Below, one piece after another: positions 14,043-21,018 of a DNA stretch of 24,037 nt. The notes beneath the pieces are model-generated. The model saw only the letters and a program-made list of their open reading frames with translations. It did no database searches and had not been told where the DNA came from. Numbering within the stretch: the first letter of the stretch is position 1; every line of letters begins with the position of its first letter. This DNA is from Candidatus Zixiibacteriota bacterium (GTDB lineage: Bacteria > RBG-13-66-14 > B26-G2 > WVWN01), in NCBI GenBank assembly GCA_030613505.1, contig JAUWLW010000041.1, positions 1-24,037 of the forward strand, in the 5' to 3' direction. The position numbers and the translations under genes were made by a program.

Positions 14043-15356
14043 ATGAAGATATATCGGCTCATCTTTATTTCGGTATTGACGGGATTTCTAATAAATTGCT
14101 TCATACCAATTGCTTACGGTTTAACTCTAACCAAAGTGTATGAGTTGAAGGACGGCGTTGTGACCCAGAACGATCTTGCCCGGGACAACGTACCGTTCCC
14201 GTTTCCTTATATCCCGATTTATAAAGTAGATTGGGATGGCGCTATCGACCTATATGCGTTGGAAGAAGAAGGCGTGGTCGTCCACCGGTTTAATCCGACA
14301 CTATCAGACGACGTTGCTCTTTTCCCGTCGGAATCCGGCGACGTCGTCCTCGCGATGATAGGTTATCCCGGTTTTAATCCGCCCAATGTCGACCCGGTGA
14401 GAAAGAAAGTTTTTTCTAGGGAAGGCGAACAAATATACGAAGGCCAGTACCGCGGGTTTCCGCGGTTAATGAGCGACGGCGATTATTTGGTTATTTTTAT
14501 AAACGGGCAAAAGCCGCCTCCACACGTTGTTATCCCGGTCCGGCAAGAATATGTAACTATTGTTAATCTCGGCACGGGCCAAACGCTTGGAATAGATACG
14601 TCGGTAGCTTACATACACGGCGTCTCGGAGGGCGAAGGTGATGCCTTAATAGCGGTACCGGAGTATATAGGATTTTTCGAGGGGCGTGCCGGGGGAACGA
14701 AAATCTACGATGCCGAAGGGAACTTGAGATTCACACTGGACCCCGGTTTCTTGTGCGACGGCGCGGGGGGGAACATACGAGGAAAGGTCCTTTACCTCTC
14801 TGGTGAATATATAGTCCAAGCCGGGTACAAGGTACAAGAAAGAAAAGAAGTCGTTGAGGTACACGAAGGAAAGGAAACTATTTTTTTCGTCGCGGAATGC
14901 GGCCGCGGCCGGGATCGTGAGAACGGCGTACAAGTTTACGACGGCGACGGAAAGCTCTTGTGGGAAGAATACTTGGGCAAAGGCCGGGGAGACCTACAAA
15001 TCGTAGTTTCGCCAAACGCGGAATACGTGGCCGTAAATACCGGACCGAGGGCGGGAATAAAAGTCTACTCACTTAGCGATGGACGGGAGCAGTGGGAGTT
15101 TAACGGTAATATTGACGGCCTATACTTCCGCGGCGACCTATCGGATGACGGGCGGGTATTGGTAGTGTCGACTTTCGACTACGCGGACCGAGCGTCGGAG
15201 ATATACGTTATCGACGAGGGCCGGTTAGGTTCTCATATGGAAATACCAAGCGAAGGGAATTTAAGGGCGGAAGGAATCCTTGACCCCACAGCGTCGTATT
15301 TATTGGTGAACGACGATAACGGCGGCGTCGTGTATAAAGTTACGGTAGGCGAGTGA
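14043..15356 (+). CDS. Secreted protein with propeller-like repeats, unknown function
   Basis: A 437-residue exported protein. I choose ATG 14043, because it begins a good signal peptide (MKIYRLIFISVLTGFLINCF, ending near IAYG, residue 26). The frame is open further upstream, but that part lacks signal character. The mature part has repeated strand pairs such as GGTKIYDAEGNLRFTLD, GVQVYDGDGKLLWEEYLG and AGIKVYSLSDGREQWEF. This KVYD.DG...W pattern is typical of PQQ/WD40-like beta-propeller blades. Another blade reads NAEYVAVNTGPRAG. I see no catalytic motif. Base composition is somewhat lower in GC than neighbouring genes and codons are more mixed. Unlike the other two secreted proteins, it ends in VYKVTVGE without the SLG tail. 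It is monocistronic with a strong terminator. Confidence 0.75.
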   Translation: MKIYRLIFISVLTGFLINCFIPIAYGLTLTKVYELKDGVVTQNDLARDNVPFPFPYIPIYKVDWDGAIDLYALEEEGVVVHRFNPTLSDDVALFPSESGDVVLAMIGYPGFNPPNVDPVRKKVFSREGEQIYEGQYRGFPRLMSDGDYLVIFINGQKPPPHVVIPVRQEYVTIVNLGTGQTLGIDTSVAYIHGVSEGEGDALIAVPEYIGFFEGRAGGTKIYDAEGNLRFTLDPGFLCDGAGGNIRGKVLYLSGEYIVQAGYKVQERKEVVEVHEGKETIFFVAECGRGRDRENGVQVYDGDGKLLWEEYLGKGRGDLQIVVSPNAEYVAVNTGPRAGIKVYSLSDGREQWEFNGNIDGLYFRGDLSDDGRVLVVSTFDYADRASEIYVIDEGRLGSHMEIPSEGNLRAEGILDPTASYLLVNDDNGGVVYKVTVGE

Positions 15357-15384
15357 CGTCCGGGTTTAGGAGAAACCGTTATAC

Positions 15385-15408
15385 AACCGCCCGCCCGGGC
15401 GGTTTTTT
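15385..15408 (+). terminator. Rho-independent terminator
   Basis: AACCGCCC (15385-15392), loop GCCC, GGGCGGTT (15397-15404), running into TTTTTT (15403-15408). It ends the secreted-protein gene and lies just before the promoter of the GGDEF gene. Confidence 0.9.
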
Positions 15409-15417
15409 CGTTTGGCG

Positions 15418-15446
15418 TTGACAACGGCCGCCGACCGGCATAATAT
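15418..15446 (+). promoter_or_regulatory. Promoter of the GGDEF-propeller gene
   Basis: TTGACA (15418-15423), 17 nt, TAATAT (15441-15446). The ATAATATA core and spacing match the promoter at 7512-7540. A short leader leads to AGGAGG (15457-15462) and ATG 15467. Confidence 0.8.
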
Positions 15447-15466
15447 ACAAATAATTAGGAGGAACG

Positions 15467-17383
15467 ATGACGGAGCTCAGCTGGGACGCGCGGACCCGCC
15501 GCGAGACCGACCCCGAAATAAGAGAGCTGCAAGAGAAAATCAATTACGACTTCGACTTCGAGGCCGTCGTGAACGCGGTGTTCGCGCTGCTCGAGAAGAA
15601 GACGCCCTTCCGCGAGTACCGGCTGTCGGTGGTAGGCCGGGACTTGAAGAAGCGGCCCCTCATTCCTTCCGCGCCGGCGCCCAAGAAGGGCAAAGCGCGT
15701 TCGTGCCCGTTGCTCTCGTTCCCGCTGGCGCTGACCAACGACGAGATACGTTACACCTTGGACGTATACACGTTCGAGTCGCCGCAGTTCGGCCGCGCCG
15801 AGGCGGGCTTCTTCGACGAGTGCCGCAAGTTGCTCCTACAGGCCGTAAACAAGGATTACCACGAGCGGGACCATCTCACCGGCCTTTACAACCGCCAGGG
15901 CGTGTCGCCCCGCCTCGAGCGCGCGCTGGAGCGAGCGAAAGAGGGGAACGCCCCCCTGGCCGTACTCATCTTCGACCTGGACCACTTCAAAGAGGTCAAC
16001 GACACCTACGGCCACCCGGTGGGGGACTTGGTCTTACAGGATTTCGGGGGCTTGCTGGCCGACGTCTTCGGCGGGCCGCTGGTGGGCCGGTGGGGCGGCG
16101 AAGAGTTCATAGTGGTCCTGCCGGGCGCGGACTTGGACCGCGCGCGGGCCGCGGCCGAGGACGCTCGGGGAAAAACCGAGAAGGTGAAGGTCTGGGTAGA
16201 TAAAAGCGCGGGCAAGTTCGTCTCGCCCAAGTGCTCGGTGGGGGTGGCGCTCTTCCCCGACCACGGCGCCGACGCCGAGACGCTTATCCACTTCGCCGAC
16301 CTGGCGCTCTACGAAGCCAAAAAGGCCGGCCGCAACCGCGTCGAGGTTTACCCCCTCGACGCGCCGGACGTGCGCCTCACGAAGTTGAAGGAGACCGTCG
16401 ACGCCGGCGTGGTGAAACCGCTGCGCGACCTGGAGAACGAGTGCGTGGTGCAATCCCTCCGGGAGAGAGGGCTGGTCCCGGAGCTCCCGCTGGCGCTGGC
16501 GTTGTCGGACCCGCGCTTCGTCGTTTTGGACGGCAGCACGAATACGGTGAAGGTATACGACGCGAGCGCGCGCAAGTTCACGGTGGAGTTCGGCGGCCGG
16601 GGCGAGGCGGTGCACGAGCTCGAGGGCCCGGTGGACGTGGCCGCCGCCAAGGACGGCCGCGTATTCGTGGTGGACTCGCCCGCCCACGCCGTGAAGGTTT
16701 TCGACGGCGCCGGCAAGTCGTTGGGGTTCATCGGCGGCCGGGACGCCGACGGCGCTCCCATCTTCGGCTACGTGAAGGGGACGTTCAACGAGCCGGTGGC
16801 GGCGTCGCTCGACGGCGAGGGCCGGTTGCTGGTGGTGGAGCGGATGAACCGGCGGGTCCAGCGGTTCACGCCGGCGGGCGAGTTCGACGGCCTGGAGGTC
16901 CCGCTCGACGCCGCGGACGTCGCGCCGCCGTACCAACCCGACCCCCGCGACGTAGCCGCCGACGGCGACGGCAACATATACGTGCTCGACGCCGGCAACA
17001 GCGTCATCCAGAAATTCGACGGCGACGGCGCCTTCGTGAAGACGATCGGCGGCCCGGGGCCGGCGGGCGACGCGGGCCGCTTCAAAGGCGTAACCTCCCT
17101 CGCGGTGGACCGCTACGGTAAATTGGCGGGGCGGTTAAAAGCGGTGGGCGTGGCCGCGCCGGAAGTAGTCGTTACGGCCGAGGCGGGCGACGTCAACCGC
17201 CTCCAGTTCTTCGACGCCGACGGCACGTACCTCGGCCTGGTCGACTTCGCCCGCTTGACGGACAAGCTGGGCCGGTCCGTCCGGCCCGGCCGCCTGGCCG
17301 TCAGCGCCATGGGGGCTATCTTCTTGGTCGACCAGGAGAACGCGGACGTCCTCCAGCTCAGCTTCGCCGGGGAAGGGTACTAG
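15467..17383 (+). CDS. GGDEF (diguanylate cyclase-like) protein with C-terminal NHL-type beta-propeller
   Basis: A 638-residue protein in three parts. Residues 1-130 form an N-terminal region of GAF-like size. Residues about 135-300 are a GGDEF domain: DHLTGLYNR, FDLDHFKEVNDTYGHPVGD, active site GGEEF at 210-214, and the late ALYEAKKAGRNRVE. From about residue 340 to the end are NHL/SMP-30-like propeller blades (GPVDVAAAKDGRVFVVDSP, DVAADGDGNIYVLDAGNSV, PVAASLDGEGRLLVVE). The cyclase site is intact, so c-di-GMP synthesis is plausible. The inhibitory RxxD site expected just before GGEEF is replaced by FGGP. No signal peptide or transmembrane helix is visible, so the propeller should be cytoplasmic, and it follows rather than precedes the GGDEF domain, which is unusual. 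AGGAGG lies 4 nt before the ATG. The 3' end overlaps the convergent peptidase gene by 26 nt. Confidence 0.88.
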   Translation: MTELSWDARTRRETDPEIRELQEKINYDFDFEAVVNAVFALLEKKTPFREYRLSVVGRDLKKRPLIPSAPAPKKGKARSCPLLSFPLALTNDEIRYTLDVYTFESPQFGRAEAGFFDECRKLLLQAVNKDYHERDHLTGLYNRQGVSPRLERALERAKEGNAPLAVLIFDLDHFKEVNDTYGHPVGDLVLQDFGGLLADVFGGPLVGRWGGEEFIVVLPGADLDRARAAAEDARGKTEKVKVWVDKSAGKFVSPKCSVGVALFPDHGADAETLIHFADLALYEAKKAGRNRVEVYPLDAPDVRLTKLKETVDAGVVKPLRDLENECVVQSLRERGLVPELPLALALSDPRFVVLDGSTNTVKVYDASARKFTVEFGGRGEAVHELEGPVDVAAAKDGRVFVVDSPAHAVKVFDGAGKSLGFIGGRDADGAPIFGYVKGTFNEPVAASLDGEGRLLVVERMNRRVQRFTPAGEFDGLEVPLDAADVAPPYQPDPRDVAADGDGNIYVLDAGNSVIQKFDGDGAFVKTIGGPGPAGDAGRFKGVTSLAVDRYGKLAGRLKAVGVAAPEVVVTAEAGDVNRLQFFDADGTYLGLVDFARLTDKLGRSVRPGRLAVSAMGAIFLVDQENADVLQLSFAGEGY

Positions 17384-17894
17384 GGTAAAACGCCGCCCAA
17401 ACGAGGCGCAGCGCCAGGTAGAAGAGCCTTCGGAGAAGAGCGGGCGGCGACGACGTGACGCCGTTTACCGTGTCCTCGAGCGTGGAAATGGCGGCGAGGG
17501 CGGCGCCGGCCACGCGGGCACGCGCCGAATCCAGCGCGAGAACGCGGCCGTCGCTTTTTTCCACCGCGCACACGCGGCCTAACACGTCCTCGCGCCGCAC
17601 CGGCGGGTCGACGCGGGGCGAGCAGTCGCCTTTGGTAATATAGTAACCGGGCCGTTTGGCCACCACGCGGTGCACCAACGCCCGCGAGCCGGCTACGGCG
17701 GCGACGACGTCGCCGAAGTTCGGGCCGCGCCGGCCGGCCGGCACGACGACGAACGCGTCGCCCTCCCGCGCCACGGGCGCCATCGAGTTGGAGGTGACCG
17801 GCGAGCGGTAGGGGCCGCGCGCCAACTCGCGTTTTATCGTCTCGGCCGTAGCCCACGCCCGGGCCTCGGCCAGCGGCGTCGTCGCACCCTTCAC
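17358..17894 (-). CDS. Small S24/S26-type peptidase (signal-peptidase fold)
   Basis: A 178-residue protein with the core of the S24/S26 peptidase family. S37 in SNSMAP is the expected nucleophile, followed by REGDAFVVVPA. The second half of the active site is LVHRVVAKRPGYYITKGDCSPRVD, ending in VLGRVCAVE. VHR with a histidine at the lysine position recalls the ER/archaeal-type signal peptidases, which use Ser-His, but TKGD nearby could also supply a lysine. No N-terminal transmembrane anchor is visible. The C-terminus has an aromatic amphipathic stretch (RRLFYLALRLVWAAFYP). It may be a processing protease of unknown target. Start GTG 17894 has no Shine-Dalgarno and a -10 box 7 nt upstream. 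The 3' end overlaps the GGDEF gene on the opposite strand. Confidence 0.78.
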   Translation of the reverse strand: MKGATTPLAEARAWATAETIKRELARGPYRSPVTSNSMAPVAREGDAFVVVPAGRRGPNFGDVVAAVAGSRALVHRVVAKRPGYYITKGDCSPRVDPPVRREDVLGRVCAVEKSDGRVLALDSARARVAGAALAAISTLEDTVNGVTSSPPALLRRLFYLALRLVWAAFYPSTLPRRS

Positions 17895-17901
17895 GTCGCC
17901 G

Positions 17902-17930
17902 ATTTTAACACAACACTTACTCGGCGTAAA
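17902..17930 (-). promoter_or_regulatory. Promoter of the S24/S26-type peptidase gene, leaderless geometry
   Basis: On the minus strand TTTACG (17930-17925), 17 nt, TAAAAT (17907-17902), then 7 nt to GTG 17894. It overlaps a plus-strand candidate (TTAACA at 17904-17909 and TAAAAC at 17926-17931) for the divergent MTH1187-type gene, so the two promoters probably compete for polymerase. Confidence 0.6.
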
Positions 17931-17949
17931 ACCGTAAGCGAGAGACGAT

Positions 17950-18243
17950 ATGGCCGTCGTTCAGGTCACAGTAGTGCCGCTCGGCACCGCCGGGACGTCG
18001 CTCAGCCCGTACGTTAAGCGGGTGCTCGGCGTACTGGAACGTCACCCGGGAATTAAGGCCCGCGTCGGCCCCAACGGGACCACGCTGGAGGGCGACCTCG
18101 ACGAGCTCTGGCCAGTAATACGCGAGATGCACGAGGCGCCCTTCGCCGCCGGCGTCCAACGCGTTATGACGCTCGTGAACGTCGACGACCGGCGAGACAA
18201 GCCGAGCACCTTAGAGGGAAAGGTTGCCGCCGTCGCGGGATGA
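17950..18243 (+). CDS. MTH1187-family thiamine-binding protein
   Basis: A 97-residue protein matching the whole MTH1187/YkoF-like thiamine-binding family (PF01910). Conserved segments are VTVVPLGTAGTSLSPYVKRV at the start, ARVGPNGTTLEGDLDELW in the middle, and EAPFAAGVQRVMTLVNVDDRRDK at the end. Members form tetramers of ferredoxin-like folds and bind thiamine or a related small ligand; the physiological role is not settled. It is the first gene of an operon whose last gene is thiL, encoding thiamine-monophosphate kinase, which supports a thiamine link. ATG 17950 has only a weak purine-rich AGAGA upstream. The 3' end overlaps the next gene by 20 nt. Confidence 0.88.
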   Translation: MAVVQVTVVPLGTAGTSLSPYVKRVLGVLERHPGIKARVGPNGTTLEGDLDELWPVIREMHEAPFAAGVQRVMTLVNVDDRRDKPSTLEGKVAAVAG

Positions 18244-18961
18244 GAGGCCCCGGCCCTCCGGGGCCCGCGTATTCGCCGGCGACGCCGCGGCCCGCTACGA
18301 CGGCTGGTTCGAAACGCCCGCCGGCCGGTACGCGCGGGAGCTGGAGAACGAGTTGCTGACCCGGGCCGCGGGCGACGTACGCGGCGTTCGCGTCCTCGAC
18401 GTCGGCAGCGGCACCGGCCTTCACCTCGAGCTCTTCGCCGGCATGGGCGCGCGGGGCGTGGGACTCGAGCCGTCGCCCGATATGTTACAAAGGGCCGAAG
18501 AGCGATTACGAAGACGGCGGGTACACCTGGTCCAGGGTCGGGCGGAGGCGTTGCCCTTCCGCGACCGCTCCGTCGACCTCGTAACTATGGTAACATCCGT
18601 CGAATTCGTGGCCGACGCGCGCGCGGCGTTTGCGGAAGCGGCTCGAGTCTCCCGGCGGCGCGTGGTGGTAGCGGTCCTCAACGCCTGGTCGCTCTCCGCG
18701 CGCTTGCGCCGGTTGAAGAGAAACCTGGGCCCCACGCTTTTTCGCGCGGTTCGCTTCTACAACCCGCACGAGCTGCGGCGGGCCCTGACGCGGCATTTGA
18801 AGACGCCCCTCGAGATGGCGACGACGTTGCATTTTTTCCCGCTTTACGACCGGCGGCTGCGGCGGCCGTTAGCGGCGGCGGACCGATGGTTGACGCGTCG
18901 CGGCGGCCTGTGGGGAGCTTTCCTGGTGGCCTGGGCAGACGTGGAGACGCGTAAAAAGTGA
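18224..18961 (+). CDS. Class I SAM-dependent methyltransferase
   Basis: A 245-residue methyltransferase of the UbiE/Methyltransf_11 type. Motif I is VRVLDVGSGTG near residues 54-64, followed by GVGLEPSPDMLQRAEERL and VQGRAEALPFRDRSVDLVTM, the usual order for this group. The substrate is unknown. Start TTG 18224 is chosen because GAGGGAAAGG lies immediately before it and because no other start fits before the conserved core; this gives a 20-nt overlap with the thiamine-binding gene and implies translational coupling. Its stop TGA overlaps the GTG of the antiporter gene (GTGA). The C-terminus is arginine-rich. It is the second gene of the 17950-21018 operon. Confidence 0.83.
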   Translation: MPPSRDERPRPSGARVFAGDAAARYDGWFETPAGRYARELENELLTRAAGDVRGVRVLDVGSGTGLHLELFAGMGARGVGLEPSPDMLQRAEERLRRRRVHLVQGRAEALPFRDRSVDLVTMVTSVEFVADARAAFAEAARVSRRRVVVAVLNAWSLSARLRRLKRNLGPTLFRAVRFYNPHELRRALTRHLKTPLEMATTLHFFPLYDRRLRRPLAAADRWLTRRGGLWGAFLVAWADVETRKK

Positions 18962-20001
18962 AGTACGGCGCCGTACTCCTGGTATTCTTGCCGGCGGCGG
19001 CCGCGTCGCTTTATTTGGGCGGGCCGCCGGTGTTCACGTTTTTCGCCGCCGCGGTGGCGCTGGTGTACCTCGCCGCGGCCATGGGGTGGGCCACGGAGGT
19101 CCTTGCGTCGCGCGCCGGCCCCACCGTCGGCGGCTTGCTCAACGCCACCCTCGGCAACGCCGCGGAATTCATCATAGCGCTGGTCGGCGTCCGCGCCGGC
19201 CTGACCGTCGTCGTCAAGGCGTCGCTGACGGGCTCCATCCTGGGGAACTCGCTGTTGGTCCTGGGGGCGGCTTTCGTCGCCGGCGGCCTGCGCCACAAGG
19301 AGCAGAAGTTCAATCCCCGGGCGGCGAGCATGGGCGCGACGCTGATGGTGGTGGCGGTGTCGGCGCTCCTGATGCCGTCGCTGCTGCACTTCGTCGGCCG
19401 GGCGGGAGAGATATCGGAGCACCGCCTGAGCCTGGCCATATCGATAGTCCTGCTCGTCGCGTACGGCGCGAGCATCGTCTTCTCGCTCGTAACCCACCGC
19501 CACGCATTCCCCCACCATAGCGACGCCCCGCCGGCTCGCGGCAAGCGGTTCTTCTGGGCGGTGGCCATACTGGTTCTTACGACGGCGGGCATCGTCGCCG
19601 CCGCCGAAATTTTGGTGAGCGTTATCGAGGCCACGGCGCACACGTTCGGCTGGGGCGAGGTATTCATCGGCGTCGTCGTGGTCGCGATAGCGGGCAACGC
19701 CGCGGAGCACTTCGCCGCCGTACTCGTCGCCTGGCGCAACCGCATGGACCTGGCGCTCACCATAACGCAGGGCTCGTCGATGCAAATCGCGCTGCTGGTG
19801 GCGCCGCTCGTCGTCATAATCAGCTACGTCTGGCCCGAACCCCTCGACCTCATCTTCACGCCGCTGGAGGTCGCCGCGGTGGCGCTCTCGATGCTCATCG
19901 TATCGCTCATCACGGCCGACGGCGAGAGCAACTGGTTCGAGGGATTGCTGCTGCTGGCGCTGTACGCCATTATCGCCGTAACGTTCTTCTTCGCGGGTTA
20001 G
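18958..20001 (+). CDS. Ca2+/cation:proton antiporter (CaCA/CAX family)
   Basis: A 347-residue membrane protein with about 11 hydrophobic helices, the usual CAX size. The two inverted alpha-repeats are clear: LLNATLGNAAEFIIALV (G66-E70) and VAIAGNAAEHFAAV (G246-E250). E70 and E250 are the ion-coordinating glutamates of the family. A histidine-rich linker between the halves (HRHAFPHHSD, about residues 180-189) is typical of these exchangers and may sense metal. The protein should export Ca2+ or a similar cation in exchange for protons. GTG 18958 overlaps the methyltransferase stop by 4 nt, and thiL begins 6 nt after its own stop. Why an antiporter sits between thiamine genes is unclear; ion homeostasis for Mg2+-dependent kinases is only speculation. 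Confidence 0.9.
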   Translation: MKYGAVLLVFLPAAAASLYLGGPPVFTFFAAAVALVYLAAAMGWATEVLASRAGPTVGGLLNATLGNAAEFIIALVGVRAGLTVVVKASLTGSILGNSLLVLGAAFVAGGLRHKEQKFNPRAASMGATLMVVAVSALLMPSLLHFVGRAGEISEHRLSLAISIVLLVAYGASIVFSLVTHRHAFPHHSDAPPARGKRFFWAVAILVLTTAGIVAAAEILVSVIEATAHTFGWGEVFIGVVVVAIAGNAAEHFAAVLVAWRNRMDLALTITQGSSMQIALLVAPLVVIISYVWPEPLDLIFTPLEVAAVALSMLIVSLITADGESNWFEGLLLLALYAIIAVTFFFAG

Positions 20002-20007
20002 TTCGCG

Positions 20008-21018
20008 GTGAAAAAGGATATCAATCTGCGCGATTTGGGCGAGGCCGGGCTACTGGCCCGGATATTCGAGCGGCTTCCGGCTCCGGGGGCCGGCGTCCTG
20101 GTGGGGCCGGGGGACGACGCCGCGGCGTTGGCCGGCAGCGGGGAAGACGCCGTCGTCTTCGCCTCCGACGCGATGGTGGAGAGCATCCACTTCGACCTCG
20201 CGTTCGTGACGCCGGAAGACGTGGGGTGGCGCCTGACGTGCGCCAACCTGTCGGACCTGGCGGCGGTGGGCGCCGAGCCGTGGGCGGCGGTGGTGTCGGC
20301 CGCGGCGCCGCCGGCGACGCCCGCGGCGCAGCTGGATAGCTTCTTCGCCGGCGCGGCGGCGCTAGCTTCGCGGGAAGGGCTCGCGCTGGTGGGCGGCGAC
20401 GTCGTCGCCAGCCCGGGGCACCTGTTCTTTGCGATGGCTATACTGGGAAAAGCGCCGGGCGGCGCGTTCCTTACGCGCGCGGGCGCGTCGCCGGGCGACT
20501 TGCTCTACGTGAGCGGCGAGCTGGGCCTGGCGCAGGCCGGTTTGCAGGTACTGGCCGGCGAGGGTGAGTGCCGGCCGTCGGCCGCGAGCGCGGCGACGGC
20601 GCGCTACCGGCGGCCCACGCCGCGTCTCGAGCTGGGGCGGTTGCTCCGCGAGCGGGTGCCCAAGGCCGCGGTCATAGACACCTCCGACAGCCTATCGGAA
20701 TCCGCGGCGCACGTCGCCCGGGCGTCGGCGGTGGGGGTGGCGGTGGATGCGGAGTCGCTGCCCGTCGCGGAGGCGGCGCGGGACGTAGCCGGCTCGAGAG
20801 GCGAGGACGCCGTGGCTTACGCCACGGCCGCGGGCGAGGACTTCGAGCTACTGTTCTCCTGTCCGCCCGCCGAGGCCGCGGCGTTAACGCGGGCCGCGGC
20901 CGAAAAAGGCATAGAGGTTTCGCGAATCGGGGTTATTACGGAGGCGGCGAAGGGCGTCGTACTCGTGCGTAACGGCGACGTAGAACCGATGGCGCCGCGG
21001 GGGTACGCTCATTTCTGA
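20008..21018 (+). CDS. thiL: Thiamine-monophosphate kinase
   Basis: A 336-residue ThiL of normal length. It phosphorylates thiamine monophosphate to the active cofactor thiamine diphosphate, using ATP, in the cytoplasm. Family markers are LVGPGDDAAAL (D36, D37) near the N-terminus, SDAMVESIHFD, RLTCANLSDLAAVGAEPWAA, ALVGGDVVAS, and VIDTSDSLSESAAHVA followed by AAGEDFELLFSC. Metal-binding aspartates are present. GTG 20008 lies 6 nt after the antiporter stop with no good Shine-Dalgarno, so translation is probably coupled. It is the last gene of the operon that starts with the thiamine-binding protein. The stop overlaps the convergent TPR lipoprotein gene by 10 nt, and no terminator lies between them. 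Confidence 0.93.
   Translation: MKKDINLRDLGEAGLLARIFERLPAPGAGVLVGPGDDAAALAGSGEDAVVFASDAMVESIHFDLAFVTPEDVGWRLTCANLSDLAAVGAEPWAAVVSAAAPPATPAAQLDSFFAGAAALASREGLALVGGDVVASPGHLFFAMAILGKAPGGAFLTRAGASPGDLLYVSGELGLAQAGLQVLAGEGECRPSAASAATARYRRPTPRLELGRLLRERVPKAAVIDTSDSLSESAAHVARASAVGVAVDAESLPVAEAARDVAGSRGEDAVAYATAAGEDFELLFSCPPAEAAALTRAAAEKGIEVSRIGVITEAAKGVVLVRNGDVEPMAPRGYAHF

Noticed and set aside
15467-15900. A GAF domain at the N-terminus of the GGDEF protein
   Set aside because: The length fits, but I see no convincing GAF motifs, so I describe it only as a region of GAF-like size.
17902-17949. A TPP riboswitch before the thiamine-related operon
   Set aside because: The gap before ATG 17950 is only 55 nt and is occupied by divergent promoter elements. 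The CTGAGA and ACCTGA-type core motifs of the TPP aptamer are absent.
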